Part shown: positions 8,282 to 16,058 of the stretch, in pieces
Position numbering within the stretch: the stretch's first letter is position 1
Layout: every line of letters starts with the position of its first letter
DNA from: Marinobacter daepoensis DSM 16072
GTDB taxonomy: Bacteria; Pseudomonadota; Gammaproteobacteria; Pseudomonadales; Oleiphilaceae
NCBI RefSeq assembly: GCF_000421165.1
Contig: NZ_ATWI01000009.1
Location: 826,948-890,947 of the forward strand
Length of the DNA: 64,000 nt
Direction: 5' to 3'
The notes under the pieces: model-generated
Told to the model about the DNA's origin: nothing
Database searches by the model: none
The model's input: only the letters and a program-made list of their open reading frames with translations
Translations under genes and position numbers: made by a program

Positions 8282-10557
8282 CCGTTTGTCCTCCGTCCGC
8301 CGCGTACTTCGGGCGCCATTCGCTCCCTGGGCAGGATTCTTGGCAGTTCCGACAACGGTATAATACCCTCAAGAACGTGATCCAGTGCGCTGTCACGCAT
8401 TGTGACCAGCCCCCCATCCAGAGCCCGCCATCTCAGCTCTCCAATCGGCGGCTGGCTGGATATGGCGTTGCGGATATCGGCATCTACTTCCATATACTCT
8501 ACGATCGCTACCCGGCCCTGAGTCCCACGCCCGCCGCACTTGTTACACCCCTCACCCTCAAAGCAGCGGAAGCCCGCAGGTGGCCCACCCGGAAACACTT
8601 CGGCCATAATGGCTTCGTCCGGCTGCGCTGGCTTACGACAGTGCTCGCAGATACGCTTGGCCAGGCGCTGGGCAACGACCGCCAGCAACTCACCCGCAAT
8701 AGAATTGGGGTGTATCCCGAGGTCATACAGTCTCTGCAGAGAATCAACCGCATCGTTACAGTGCAGCGTCGATAGCACGACATGACCGGTCTGTGACGCC
8801 CGAATCGCTTCCAGCGCCGTCTCCTGGTCACGGATTTCACCCACCAGGATAACGTCGGGGTCTTCGCGAACAAAGGCACGCATCGCATCGGCAAAACTGA
8901 AACCAATCTCGGTGCGCACCCGGGTCTGCTGGATGTTGTCGATGGAGTATTCAATGGGGTCTTCAACGGTAATGACTTTGCGCCGGCCATCATCTGCCAG
9001 GGTCTGTAGCCCTGCGTAAAGCGTGGTTGACTTACCAGAGCCCGTCGGGCCGACAACGAGCACGAGCCCGGCCGGATTATCAAGCAGACGCTGATAACGG
9101 GCTCCAATCATTGGCGACATTCCCAGTTCCTCAATGGTCATCGCCCGACCGGTCTGCGGCAACAAGCGGATAATGGCATTCTCGCCATGCAGCGACGGCT
9201 GAGTCTGGATTCGCAGATCGTAAGCAGTATCACCGAGCTGCAGGCGCGACCTCCCGCCCTGGGGTAGCCGGTGTTCGGCAATGTTCAGCTCGGAACGCAA
9301 CTTGATGACATTGATGACTCCCCGGATCTCCCGGGCAGACAACTGGTATTGCGGCAGGTCATGCAGGTCGCCATCCACCCTCAGGCGGATACGGACACGA
9401 TTCTCATATTGCTCGATATGAATATCACTGGCCTTTTCGCTGACGGCATCCAGCAGGATGGCCTCATAAACCGATACCAGATAGGGACTGATGTGCTTGC
9501 CGTTATCCCGGCCCAGCACATCGTTACCGGCAGTCCCGGGAGCCACCGCATTTCCTACCGAAACACCCTGTTCAGCCACAAACCGACTGCCTTTTACCGT
9601 CAGGTCCAGCGCTGACCAGATCCGCCTGAAATCCGTCGGCGTGACCAGCAGGCATACAATGCGGTGCTTCGGCGTCAGCCGTTCCAATTGATCGGTCCGG
9701 GCATCCGGGTCGTCGGTGACTACCGTCAGTGTTGTGTCTTCTTCGGAAACAGGTATAACACGAGCCAGATCGAGAAACGTGCGGGAGAATCGCCGGAAAA
9801 GATCGGTGTTCAAGTGGCCGAGCACATCATCACCTTCCGTAAACGTCATCCCCCGTTGCCGGGCTAGCGACCGATAGAGCTCGCTTTCTTCCAGGTTAAG
9901 CTTTCGGCGCAACACATCCAGAACCCGCTCATTGCCACCGGCCGCCTCCTCCCGGGCTTCCTTGAGTACGGTGTCGGTCACCAGACCAAGGTCAATCAGG
10001 ATCTGTTCGGAATTACGATTGAAGTCTACCCAGCCCAGTGTTCGCTCACGCTCCAGCTTATCGCCTTTGCGGCGGAACAGGGCAACACTGGGCACAGGGC
10101 CAGCCCGCCCCTCCAGACAAACCAGCGCCCCGCCCTCAGACAGACAGGGCAAAAGCGCGCTGGGGGTAGCAATGAAAGTGGTACACAGAATCAGATCAAC
10201 CGGTGCATCAACCTCCAGGCCTTGCTCAGCCGAAGCCTGCACTACATCCACGTTGTGGCAGCCACGGTCAAAAAATCGATCCCGCGCTTTGTCGACCAGA
10301 GCGGGATTCCGGTCAACGTAGATAACCCGCTGGGCCAACCGGGCCAGCACCGCCGTCATATATCCGGACCCACCGCCAATGTGCATAACCACCTGGTCTG
10401 GCTCAATCTCAGGCATCAGGCCCAGCAGATGACCTACGGTTTCTTCTCGTGGAATGGAGTGGCCGGTTATGGAAGGAATCAGATCGGCACCGGCAACGAA
10501 ATCGGCGCGGGAAACAACCGTGAGGGCCTCACGGGCCCTCTGATAGAGAGTCTTCAT
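8278..10557 (-). CDS. Methyltransferase-like domain fused to a GspE/PilB-type ATPase
   Basis: 759 residues with three parts. Residues 1-160 resemble protein-L-isoaspartate O-methyltransferase: the SAM motif VMHIGGGSGYMTAVLARL is at 57-74 and VDRNPALVDKA at 81-91. Residues 185-315 look like a GspE/MshE N-terminal domain (ILIDLGLVTDTVLKEA, then a LARQRGMTF segment). Residues 355-740 are a full type II secretion/type IV pilus ATPase: Walker A GPTGSGKS (503-510), Asp box VEDPIEY (531-537), Walker B VILVGEIRD (569-577), His box STLHCND (596-602) and zinc-type CEHC (637-640) with CNKC (671-674). No pilin, PilC/GspF or secretin gene is nearby. It is the start of a two-gene unit with the AAA+ ATPase and lies directly after the chemotaxis genes. 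Function unknown. Confidence 0.85.
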   Translation of the reverse strand: MKTLYQRAREALTVVSRADFVAGADLIPSITGHSIPREETVGHLLGLMPEIEPDQVVMHIGGGSGYMTAVLARLAQRVIYVDRNPALVDKARDRFFDRGCHNVDVVQASAEQGLEVDAPVDLILCTTFIATPSALLPCLSEGGALVCLEGRAGPVPSVALFRRKGDKLERERTLGWVDFNRNSEQILIDLGLVTDTVLKEAREEAAGGNERVLDVLRRKLNLEESELYRSLARQRGMTFTEGDDVLGHLNTDLFRRFSRTFLDLARVIPVSEEDTTLTVVTDDPDARTDQLERLTPKHRIVCLLVTPTDFRRIWSALDLTVKGSRFVAEQGVSVGNAVAPGTAGNDVLGRDNGKHISPYLVSVYEAILLDAVSEKASDIHIEQYENRVRIRLRVDGDLHDLPQYQLSAREIRGVINVIKLRSELNIAEHRLPQGGRSRLQLGDTAYDLRIQTQPSLHGENAIIRLLPQTGRAMTIEELGMSPMIGARYQRLLDNPAGLVLVVGPTGSGKSTTLYAGLQTLADDGRRKVITVEDPIEYSIDNIQQTRVRTEIGFSFADAMRAFVREDPDVILVGEIRDQETALEAIRASQTGHVVLSTLHCNDAVDSLQRLYDLGIHPNSIAGELLAVVAQRLAKRICEHCRKPAQPDEAIMAEVFPGGPPAGFRCFEGEGCNKCGGRGTQGRVAIVEYMEVDADIRNAISSQPPIGELRWRALDGGLVTMRDSALDHVLEGIIPLSELPRILPRERMAPEVRGGRRTNG

Positions 10558-10583
10558 TCAGCAGCATCCGTGTGAAGGCCGGA

Positions 10584-10976
10584 TCAGGCTGCCTGTCGCC
10601 TCTTGAGTGCAGAGACCAGCTCAGCCTCCGGACGGGAAATTCCGCAGGTGTTCATAAGATCGTCGATATCGGCCCCAAGATCAACCAGCCGGGCGGCTTC
10701 GTCGTAGGAAACCCGGAGAGGATCATTCTGGCGCATTTCATCAAGGGTATTTTTCAGGTCATGGAGCTGGCGCTCACAGGCCACCAGTCGCTGCCCAACC
10801 CCAAGGCTACCGCTGGTGGTCGCATGGAGCTCCCGCCCCAGAGTATCACAACGCTGTTTCAGTGTGGCCTGTAACGCCCGGATGCGTCGACCATGAATAA
10901 CGCCCTGAACCAGGACCAGAATAATCGCCGTGGCAGTCAGGCCCCAGGGGAGCCAGGAAGGAATGCTGGAACTCAT
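10584..10976 (-). CDS. DUF2802 family membrane-anchored protein
   Basis: 130-residue protein of unknown function. It has one N-terminal membrane helix (WGLTATAIILVLVQGVIHG, about 9-27) and a coiled-coil-like cytoplasmic region. The C-terminal segment VSYDEAARLVDLGADIDDLM..CGISRPEAELVSAL looks like the helix-turn-helix-like end of DUF2802. The same family follows cheW in Pseudomonas (PA1465 region, from memory). It lies 62 bases after cheW on the same strand, so it is probably part of the parC-parP-cheW transcript. Confidence 0.8.
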   Translation of the reverse strand: MSSSIPSWLPWGLTATAIILVLVQGVIHGRRIRALQATLKQRCDTLGRELHATTSGSLGVGQRLVACERQLHDLKNTLDEMRQNDPLRVSYDEAARLVDLGADIDDLMNTCGISRPEAELVSALKRRQAA

Positions 10977-11038
10977 AATGGACGTCTCCGTTGTGGTTGA
11001 CCACCGAAAGCGTCCATCACTGCGCTGAATAAAGCCGG

Positions 11039-11527
11039 TTACAGCGACGCGATTTCAGCCCACTCGTGGTCTGACAGCATCTTGTCAAATTCGACGAGGA
11101 TGATCAGCTCGCCGTTCTTGTTGCACACGCCCTGGATAAACTTGGCGCTTTCCTCGTTACCCACGTTCGGTGCGGTTTCAATCTCACTGGCCTTCAGGTA
11201 AACCACCTCGGCCACCGAATCCACCAGAATCCCCATAACCTGGCTTGAGGATTCCATCACAACGATCCGGGTGGCATCGGTAACTTCCGCATCCGCCAGT
11301 CCGAAGCGGCGACGGGTATCAATCACCGTGACCACATTACCCCGCAGGTTGATGATGCCGAGCACATAATCCGGGGCTCCCGGAACCGGCGCGATCTCCG
11401 TATAACGCAAAACCTCCTGAATCTGCATCACATTGATGCCATAGGTTTCATCGTCCAGGCGGAAGGTCACGTACTGCAGTACCTGATCGTCCTGGGCCTG
11501 ATTTTGCTGTCCGCTCGGGGATGCCAT
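11039..11527 (-). CDS. cheW: Chemotaxis coupling protein CheW
   Basis: 162-residue cytoplasmic scaffold that links chemoreceptors to CheA. A short polar N-terminus precedes a single CheW domain: VTFRLDDETYGINVMQIQEVLRY, then PGAPDYVLGIINLRGNVVTVID (the NLRG loop of CheW proteins), with a C-terminal ILVEFDKMLSD. It is followed by DUF2802 and preceded at 129 bases by parP. A sigma-54-like site lies in that gap. Length and motifs are canonical. Confidence 0.96.
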   Translation of the reverse strand: MASPSGQQNQAQDDQVLQYVTFRLDDETYGINVMQIQEVLRYTEIAPVPGAPDYVLGIINLRGNVVTVIDTRRRFGLADAEVTDATRIVVMESSSQVMGILVDSVAEVVYLKASEIETAPNVGNEESAKFIQGVCNKNGELIILVEFDKMLSDHEWAEIASL

Positions 11528-11606
11528 AGCACTCTCTCCTTCTCGGCTGCCCGGCGGGCAACCTGATCGTCAAAAAAACATCATCAGTGCCCAATACTAT
11601 AGTTAA

Positions 11607-11623
11607 GGGCACAAACCGTGCCA
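11607..11623 (-). promoter_or_regulatory. Candidate sigma-54 promoter upstream of cheW
   Basis: Read on the minus strand the site is TGGCAC-N5-GTGC. The -24 element is perfect and GG to GC spacing is exactly 10 bases; the -12 element is GTGC rather than TTGC. It would start transcription about 69 bases before cheW. A TATAGT sequence just downstream could instead be part of a sigma-70 promoter. Weaker than the other sigma-54 sites in the window. Confidence 0.4.
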
Positions 11624-11656
11624 GCCTGGCTCGGTTTCATTCCGTAACGGAATCGC

Positions 11657-12373
11657 TCAGCTAAGATCCAGGTGGTGTTCCTGTTCAGCCCGCGCCAGCA
11701 AATGAGCCATCGTGCGTACGTCAATGAGCGCACACATATGGTCAACCACCGTCCCCGCCAGCCAGGGGCGTTTGCTCCGCGCTGTGCGCCATTTCACCTC
11801 TTCCGGCTTTAACGTAAAGGACTGGGCAACTTCATCACAGGCCAGCCCCCACTCACTATTGTCCAGGCGGATCACGAAACGGTAGTTGTCCCGGACACCC
11901 TCCGGCACCCGGCCCGCCATAATCCATTCTGCAGTATCCACGACCCGCAGATTATGATCCCGGTCCGGCCGGATCCCCATGTACCACCGGGGACTTCCCG
12001 GTAGGGAACGTATCTCTTCTTCAATGCGATGGACGGCTCCCAACAGAACCAATGGTACCGCCAACTGCAGCCCTGCCACGGTAAAAATCAGGCATTCAAA
12101 AGGCTCTCCAGACCAGTCTGGCCGGGCCGGAGGCTCTGCCTCATACTTATCCGGCCCCCCTGTCGGTTCGGGCTCAGGCGTCAGGGCCGGCTCAGCAACG
12201 ACCCGGACAGGTTCAGGAGTTGCCACGACTACGGGCTCTGCAACCGAAGCTGGCTCCTGAATCACCGGCTCATCTTCCCGGGCACTGCTGGTTGCGGTCT
12301 GCAGCAAGTCGTCAAGATAACTGGCGATGGCCGCCTCCGGCGCGGCCAACTGCGTCATTTTTCTGTCAGCCAT
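11657..12373 (-). CDS. parP: ParP-like CheW-domain protein
   Basis: 238 residues. The N-terminal third is Pro/Glu/Val-rich and low in complexity (residues about 40-85: EPASVAEPVVVATPEPV...). The C-terminal part is a CheW-like domain (FECLIFTVAGLQLAVPLVLLGAVHRIEEE). This matches ParP, which in Vibrio and Pseudomonas binds CheA and receptors and, with ParC, keeps chemotaxis arrays at the pole. It starts one base after the parC stop. The gene name rests on architecture and operon position. Confidence 0.85.
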   Translation of the reverse strand: MADRKMTQLAAPEAAIASYLDDLLQTATSSAREDEPVIQEPASVAEPVVVATPEPVRVVAEPALTPEPEPTGGPDKYEAEPPARPDWSGEPFECLIFTVAGLQLAVPLVLLGAVHRIEEEIRSLPGSPRWYMGIRPDRDHNLRVVDTAEWIMAGRVPEGVRDNYRFVIRLDNSEWGLACDEVAQSFTLKPEEVKWRTARSKRPWLAGTVVDHMCALIDVRTMAHLLARAEQEHHLDLS

Positions 12374-12374
12374 G

Positions 12375-13163
12375 CTAACGCTCCGTCAACGAGCCGGTTC
12401 GTTTCAGGAGTTCATCCAGCAGGTGCTCATAAGCGCGGACGCCGTGAGTCTGAGCGTCCAGCTGTGAGGGGATAACCCCTGCCTGACTGGCATCCCGAAA
12501 CTTGGTGTCCACCGGCACGGCAAACCGCCATAGATTATCCTGGTATGTCTTACGCAGCAGATTGAGGCTTTTCACCGACGCCTGGGTTCGCCGGTCATAC
12601 AAGGTAGGAACAATCAGATAGGGCAGCTCGTTTTTTTGTGACCGCATGATCATCTGCAGCGTATGGAGCATCCTCTCCAGCCCCTTGATCGCCAGGAATT
12701 CGGTTTGTACCGGGATAACAAGAAACTGAGCGGCTGCCAGCGCATTTACCATCAACACACCCAGAGACGGTGTATTGTCGAGAATTACATAGTCAAAATC
12801 GTCCCAAAGCTGTGCCAGGGCACGGGATACAATCAACCCCATACCCTCAACACCAACCATACGCCGCTCCAGAGTGGCCAAGGCCGTGCTCGCTGGCAGG
12901 AGCGACAGGCCCGGGCAGGCCGTCTCGGTGATCAGTTGTGCCGGTAATCCATCGGGCACCTTGCCCTGATGCTGAAACAGATCAAACACACTGTGGGCAA
13001 TGGTATCCGGATCATAACCAAACCAGCTGGTCAGAGATCCGTGTGGGTCGAGGTCAACCACAAGCACCCGCTTGCCTCGCTGAGCGAGAAGCCCGCCCAA
13101 AGCAACCACCGAGGTTGTCTTGCCCACACCACCTTTCTGATTGGCTACAGCCCAGATACGCAC
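12375..13163 (-). CDS. parC: ParA-family ATPase ParC (polar placement of chemotaxis proteins)
   Basis: 262-residue ParA/MinD-type ATPase with deviant Walker A KGGVGKTT near the N-terminus (MRIWAVANQKGGVGKTT), the VDLDPHGSLTSWFG segment, and Walker B YVILDNTPSLGVL. Its position beside parP and cheW indicates the chemotaxis-specific ParA homologue rather than a chromosome partition protein. The frame is open to an ATG at 13217, but I choose GTG at 13163. It has GGAG 8 bases upstream, it gives the family N-terminus, and the upstream ATG would fall between the sigma-28 -10 box (13219-13226) and the expected transcription start. Confidence 0.93.
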   Translation of the reverse strand: MRIWAVANQKGGVGKTTSVVALGGLLAQRGKRVLVVDLDPHGSLTSWFGYDPDTIAHSVFDLFQHQGKVPDGLPAQLITETACPGLSLLPASTALATLERRMVGVEGMGLIVSRALAQLWDDFDYVILDNTPSLGVLMVNALAAAQFLVIPVQTEFLAIKGLERMLHTLQMIMRSQKNELPYLIVPTLYDRRTQASVKSLNLLRKTYQDNLWRFAVPVDTKFRDASQAGVIPSQLDAQTHGVRAYEHLLDELLKRTGSLTER

Positions 13164-13218
13164 ACTTTGTACTCCAGTTACGACATCGGCCGGCACACCA
13201 TGCCAGCCTATGTTCATC

Positions 13219-13245
13219 TTATCGGCAAGAAAACCGGTAACTTGA
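13219..13245 (-). promoter_or_regulatory. Sigma-28 (FliA) promoter of the parC-parP-cheW unit
   Basis: On the minus strand: TCAAGTTA, 11-base spacer, GCCGATAA. The -10 element is a perfect FliA consensus and the -35 matches TAAAGTTT at six of eight positions. It lies about 56 bases before the GTG start of parC. This makes the ParC/ParP/CheW genes likely class IV, FliA-dependent flagellar genes. Confidence 0.78.
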
Positions 13246-13353
13246 AAGCCGAATCAATGGAATTGCGGCAAGCCCTTGCCGATTCGAACCACGAACGCCA
13301 GGTAATACAGGAAATGTGCCAGCTCCGACATACTCACCCTTACCTGACGAGAG

Positions 13354-14136
13354 TCAGCGCACCGCTCCCCGGATGCTGGCATCCCGGGATATCAGCAATA
13401 CCACCCTCCGGTTACGGCGGCGCCCTTCCTCAGTGTCGTTACGGGCAACAGGCTGGAATTCACCATACCCTACCGCAGCCAGGCGCTCTGGCTCGACACC
13501 TTCCATCGTCAGCATTCGGGCAACCGCAGCAGCACGGGCCGTCGACAACTCCCAATTAGACGGAAAACGGCTGGTGCGTATGGGCTGATTGTCAGTGAAT
13601 CCCTCAACTTTGACGGCGTTATCTCGCCCTCTGAGAACCCTGGCAATCTTGTTGATAACCTCAAAGGAATCGTAGTGAGGTTCAGCATCGCCGCTGCTGA
13701 ACAGCATGCTGTTGGGCAGGTTCAGTTCGAGCCACTCGTTGCTGGTTTCCAGACTGACCACGCCCTGGCTGATCAGTTCATCGAACTCCATCGCCAACTG
13801 ATTCGCCATCGTACGCAACGCCTGGGCTCGCTCCTCGGCATCCAGTTCGGGCGACCCCGGGGCACGGGTGACTGGCGGCGGAATGATGTTTTCCTGAGGT
13901 TGCTGCGGCAAACGTGCCGGCTGGTCACCAACACTGACCGGCTGCAACGAGCGCTGGGGGGCATTAAACACGCCCGTAAAGGTGTCCGAGAGCACTTTGT
14001 ACTTGCCCTCATTCACAGACGACACGGAATACATCACCACAAAAAAAGCGAACAGCAAAGTGATGAAGTCCGCGTAGGAAATCAGCCAGCGCTCCTTATT
14101 GTGTAGATCATCCTGGGGGGGTCTGCGACGACGCAT
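13354..14136 (-). CDS. motD: Flagellar motor stator protein MotD (MotB family)
   Basis: 260-residue stator subunit that anchors MotC to the cell wall. The N-terminal region RWLISYADFITLLFAFFVVMYS holds the single membrane helix with the proton-accepting Asp. The C-terminal OmpA-like peptidoglycan-binding domain includes VEGFTDNQPIRTSRFPSNWELSTARA and VGYGEFQP. It follows motC by 19 bases. MotC/MotD are the second stator set of pseudomonads; motA/motB are not in this window. Confidence 0.93.
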   Translation of the reverse strand: MRRRRPPQDDLHNKERWLISYADFITLLFAFFVVMYSVSSVNEGKYKVLSDTFTGVFNAPQRSLQPVSVGDQPARLPQQPQENIIPPPVTRAPGSPELDAEERAQALRTMANQLAMEFDELISQGVVSLETSNEWLELNLPNSMLFSSGDAEPHYDSFEVINKIARVLRGRDNAVKVEGFTDNQPIRTSRFPSNWELSTARAAAVARMLTMEGVEPERLAAVGYGEFQPVARNDTEEGRRRNRRVVLLISRDASIRGAVR

Positions 14137-14155
14137 AGATAGCCCTGGTCCGCTG

Positions 14156-14896
14156 CTACTGCAGGAAGCCCCGCAGCCTCAGCTCAATGGATTTAGGATT
14201 CTCGCCCTCCGCGATGGCAATGAGACCATCAATCATCATGTCTTCGTAGCGGGTGCGCTCCCGGACAATTCCCCGCAACTTATTAGCGATAGGGAAAAAC
14301 AACAGGTTAGCCAGGGCAACACCGTATATGGTCGCCACAAAAGCCGTGGCAATCCCGCCACCCAGTGACTGCGGATCTTCAAGGTTGGTCATAACCTGTA
14401 TCAGCCCCATGACCGCGCCAATGATGCCAATGGTAGGCGAATACCCGCCCATGGCCTCATACACCTTTGCCGACTCCAGATCCCGTTGTTCACGGGTTTC
14501 CAGATCCACCTCCATGATGCCGCGAATCGCGTCCGGTTCGGCACCGTCAACCAGCAACTGAAGCCCCTTACGCGCAAAAGGCTCAGGCTCTCGCTCTGCC
14601 AGCCCTTCGAGCCCCAGCAGGCCCTGTTTACGGGCCTTGACACTCCAGTCAATCACTTTGCCGATACCGTCTTCCAGAGAAATATAGGGGGGAACGAAAA
14701 CCCAACGAACCTGGCTGACCGCTCGTTTGAGCATCGGCCATGAGGTTTGCAGAATGGTCGCCGCCAGCGTCCCACCAACCACAATCAGCCCGGCGGGGGC
14801 ATTGAACAGTGAGCTGGCAGCGCCTCCTTCCAGCAAGTTGCCACCAAGAATGGCAACGAACGCCAGAATGATTCCGAGCAGACTCAGGATATCCAT
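14156..14896 (-). CDS. motC: Flagellar motor stator protein MotC (MotA family)
   Basis: 246-residue MotA/TolQ/ExbB-type protein with four membrane helices. Helix one is MDILSLLGIILAFVAILGG and the long cytoplasmic loop carries charged residues for FliG contact. The later helices include YSPTIGIIGAVMGLIQVM and GGIATAFVATIYGVALANLLFFPIANKL. The start ATG shares a base with the cheB stop (TGATG at 14894-14898), so it is coupled to cheB. Confidence 0.95.
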   Translation of the reverse strand: MDILSLLGIILAFVAILGGNLLEGGAASSLFNAPAGLIVVGGTLAATILQTSWPMLKRAVSQVRWVFVPPYISLEDGIGKVIDWSVKARKQGLLGLEGLAEREPEPFARKGLQLLVDGAEPDAIRGIMEVDLETREQRDLESAKVYEAMGGYSPTIGIIGAVMGLIQVMTNLEDPQSLGGGIATAFVATIYGVALANLLFFPIANKLRGIVRERTRYEDMMIDGLIAIAEGENPKSIELRLRGFLQ

Positions 14897-16026
14897 CAGC
14901 GAACGCCCTCAACCAGTCGGGCTCCGATCTCATCCAGCGCAAGGACTTCATCGCTCAGCCCGGCCTTGGCCACGGCCATGGGCATGCCGTATATGACCGA
15001 CGTTTTTTCATCCTGAGACCAGACAACCGAACCGGTCTGCTTCATCATCCGGCAACCTTCCTTGCCGTCGGCTCCCATGCCGGTCAGGATCAGGCCCAGT
15101 GTTTTACCCGGGTAGCTCCGGGCCAGCGAACCGAAGGTCACATCCACGCTTGGTTTGTAGTTGAGGCGATCGTCTCCGGGCAGAATTCTGACCCTGGCCT
15201 GCCCGCCCCGACTTTCAACCATCATCTGCTTGCCCCCCGGCGCCAGCAACGCAAGCCCGGGACGAAGTACGTCTCCATCCTGGGCCTGACGTACTTCAAT
15301 ACGACACAGGCGATTCAGACGCTCGGCAAACGCGGGAGTAAAGCTGGCAGGCATGTGCTGCACCAGAACAATGGGGGAGGGAAACGTCGCCGGCAACGCG
15401 GTCAGCACCTTCTGAAGGGCAACCGGACCGCCAGTGGAAGTCCCGATCCCAACAACACTGTAGTGTCTTGCCTCGGTTTTTCTGGGTTTGCGAACCGGTT
15501 CTCTGGCTAAAGGCTCTGGCCGATGCGCTGGCGAGGCAGTGTGACTCCCCCGGGTAGCCAACGGTCGACGAGATTCCGGCGCTGCCACGGCGGGTTTTGG
15601 ACTGGTAGTGGCCGGGCGAGACCCCGGGCGACTGCCCGCAACGTCAAGAACCCGCTGGATCAGGATTTTCTGAAGCTGACTGGTGTCCCGCGCAATCTCC
15701 TCAAAATTCTTGGGCAGGAAATCCACCGCTCCGGCTTCCAGCGCATCAAGCGTTACTCTGGCACCTTCGTACGTCAGGGATGAAAACATGAGCACTGGCG
15801 TCGGGCGTTTACGCATGATCTCACGCACCGCTGAGATGCCGTCCATCACCGGCATCTCATAATCCATGGTAATAACGTCTGGCATAAGCGACTCGGCCAG
15901 CTCAACGCCTTCACGCCCGTTCGTGGCAACACCGACCACCTTGATCTGGCCCGAAGCCGTCAGAATCTCCGTCAGTCGCTTTCGAAAGAAGCCCGAATCA
16001 TCCACGACCAGGACAGACACTGTCAT
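14896..16026 (-). CDS. cheB: Chemotaxis response regulator protein-glutamate methylesterase CheB
   Basis: 376 residues. A receiver domain with phospho-acceptor Asp near residue 55 (VITMDYEMPVMDG) is followed by a long Pro/Arg-rich linker (about 135-190). The methylesterase domain has the Ser nucleophile in GIGTSTGGPVAL, the catalytic His in LVQHMPASFTPAFAERL and the catalytic Asp in LTGMGADGKEG. It removes methyl groups from chemoreceptors for adaptation. The methyltransferase CheR is not in the window. Operon order cheA-cheB-motC-motD is as in Pseudomonas. Confidence 0.96.
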   Translation of the reverse strand: MTVSVLVVDDSGFFRKRLTEILTASGQIKVVGVATNGREGVELAESLMPDVITMDYEMPVMDGISAVREIMRKRPTPVLMFSSLTYEGARVTLDALEAGAVDFLPKNFEEIARDTSQLQKILIQRVLDVAGSRPGSRPATTSPKPAVAAPESRRPLATRGSHTASPAHRPEPLAREPVRKPRKTEARHYSVVGIGTSTGGPVALQKVLTALPATFPSPIVLVQHMPASFTPAFAERLNRLCRIEVRQAQDGDVLRPGLALLAPGGKQMMVESRGGQARVRILPGDDRLNYKPSVDVTFGSLARSYPGKTLGLILTGMGADGKEGCRMMKQTGSVVWSQDEKTSVIYGMPMAVAKAGLSDEVLALDEIGARLVEGVR

Positions 16027-16058
16027 CCGTTTCTCCTAAACAATCCCGGAACCGCCAA

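Noticed and set aside
11555..11600. Sigma-70 promoter with TATAGT for cheW
   Set aside because: The -35 is only a partial match and overlaps the better sigma-54 candidate, so I did not list both.
13264..13280. CGGCAAG/CTTGCCG hairpin between parC and motD as a terminator
   Set aside because: Good small stem but no T-run, and it lies just upstream of the parC promoter on the same strand. Not enough to call.
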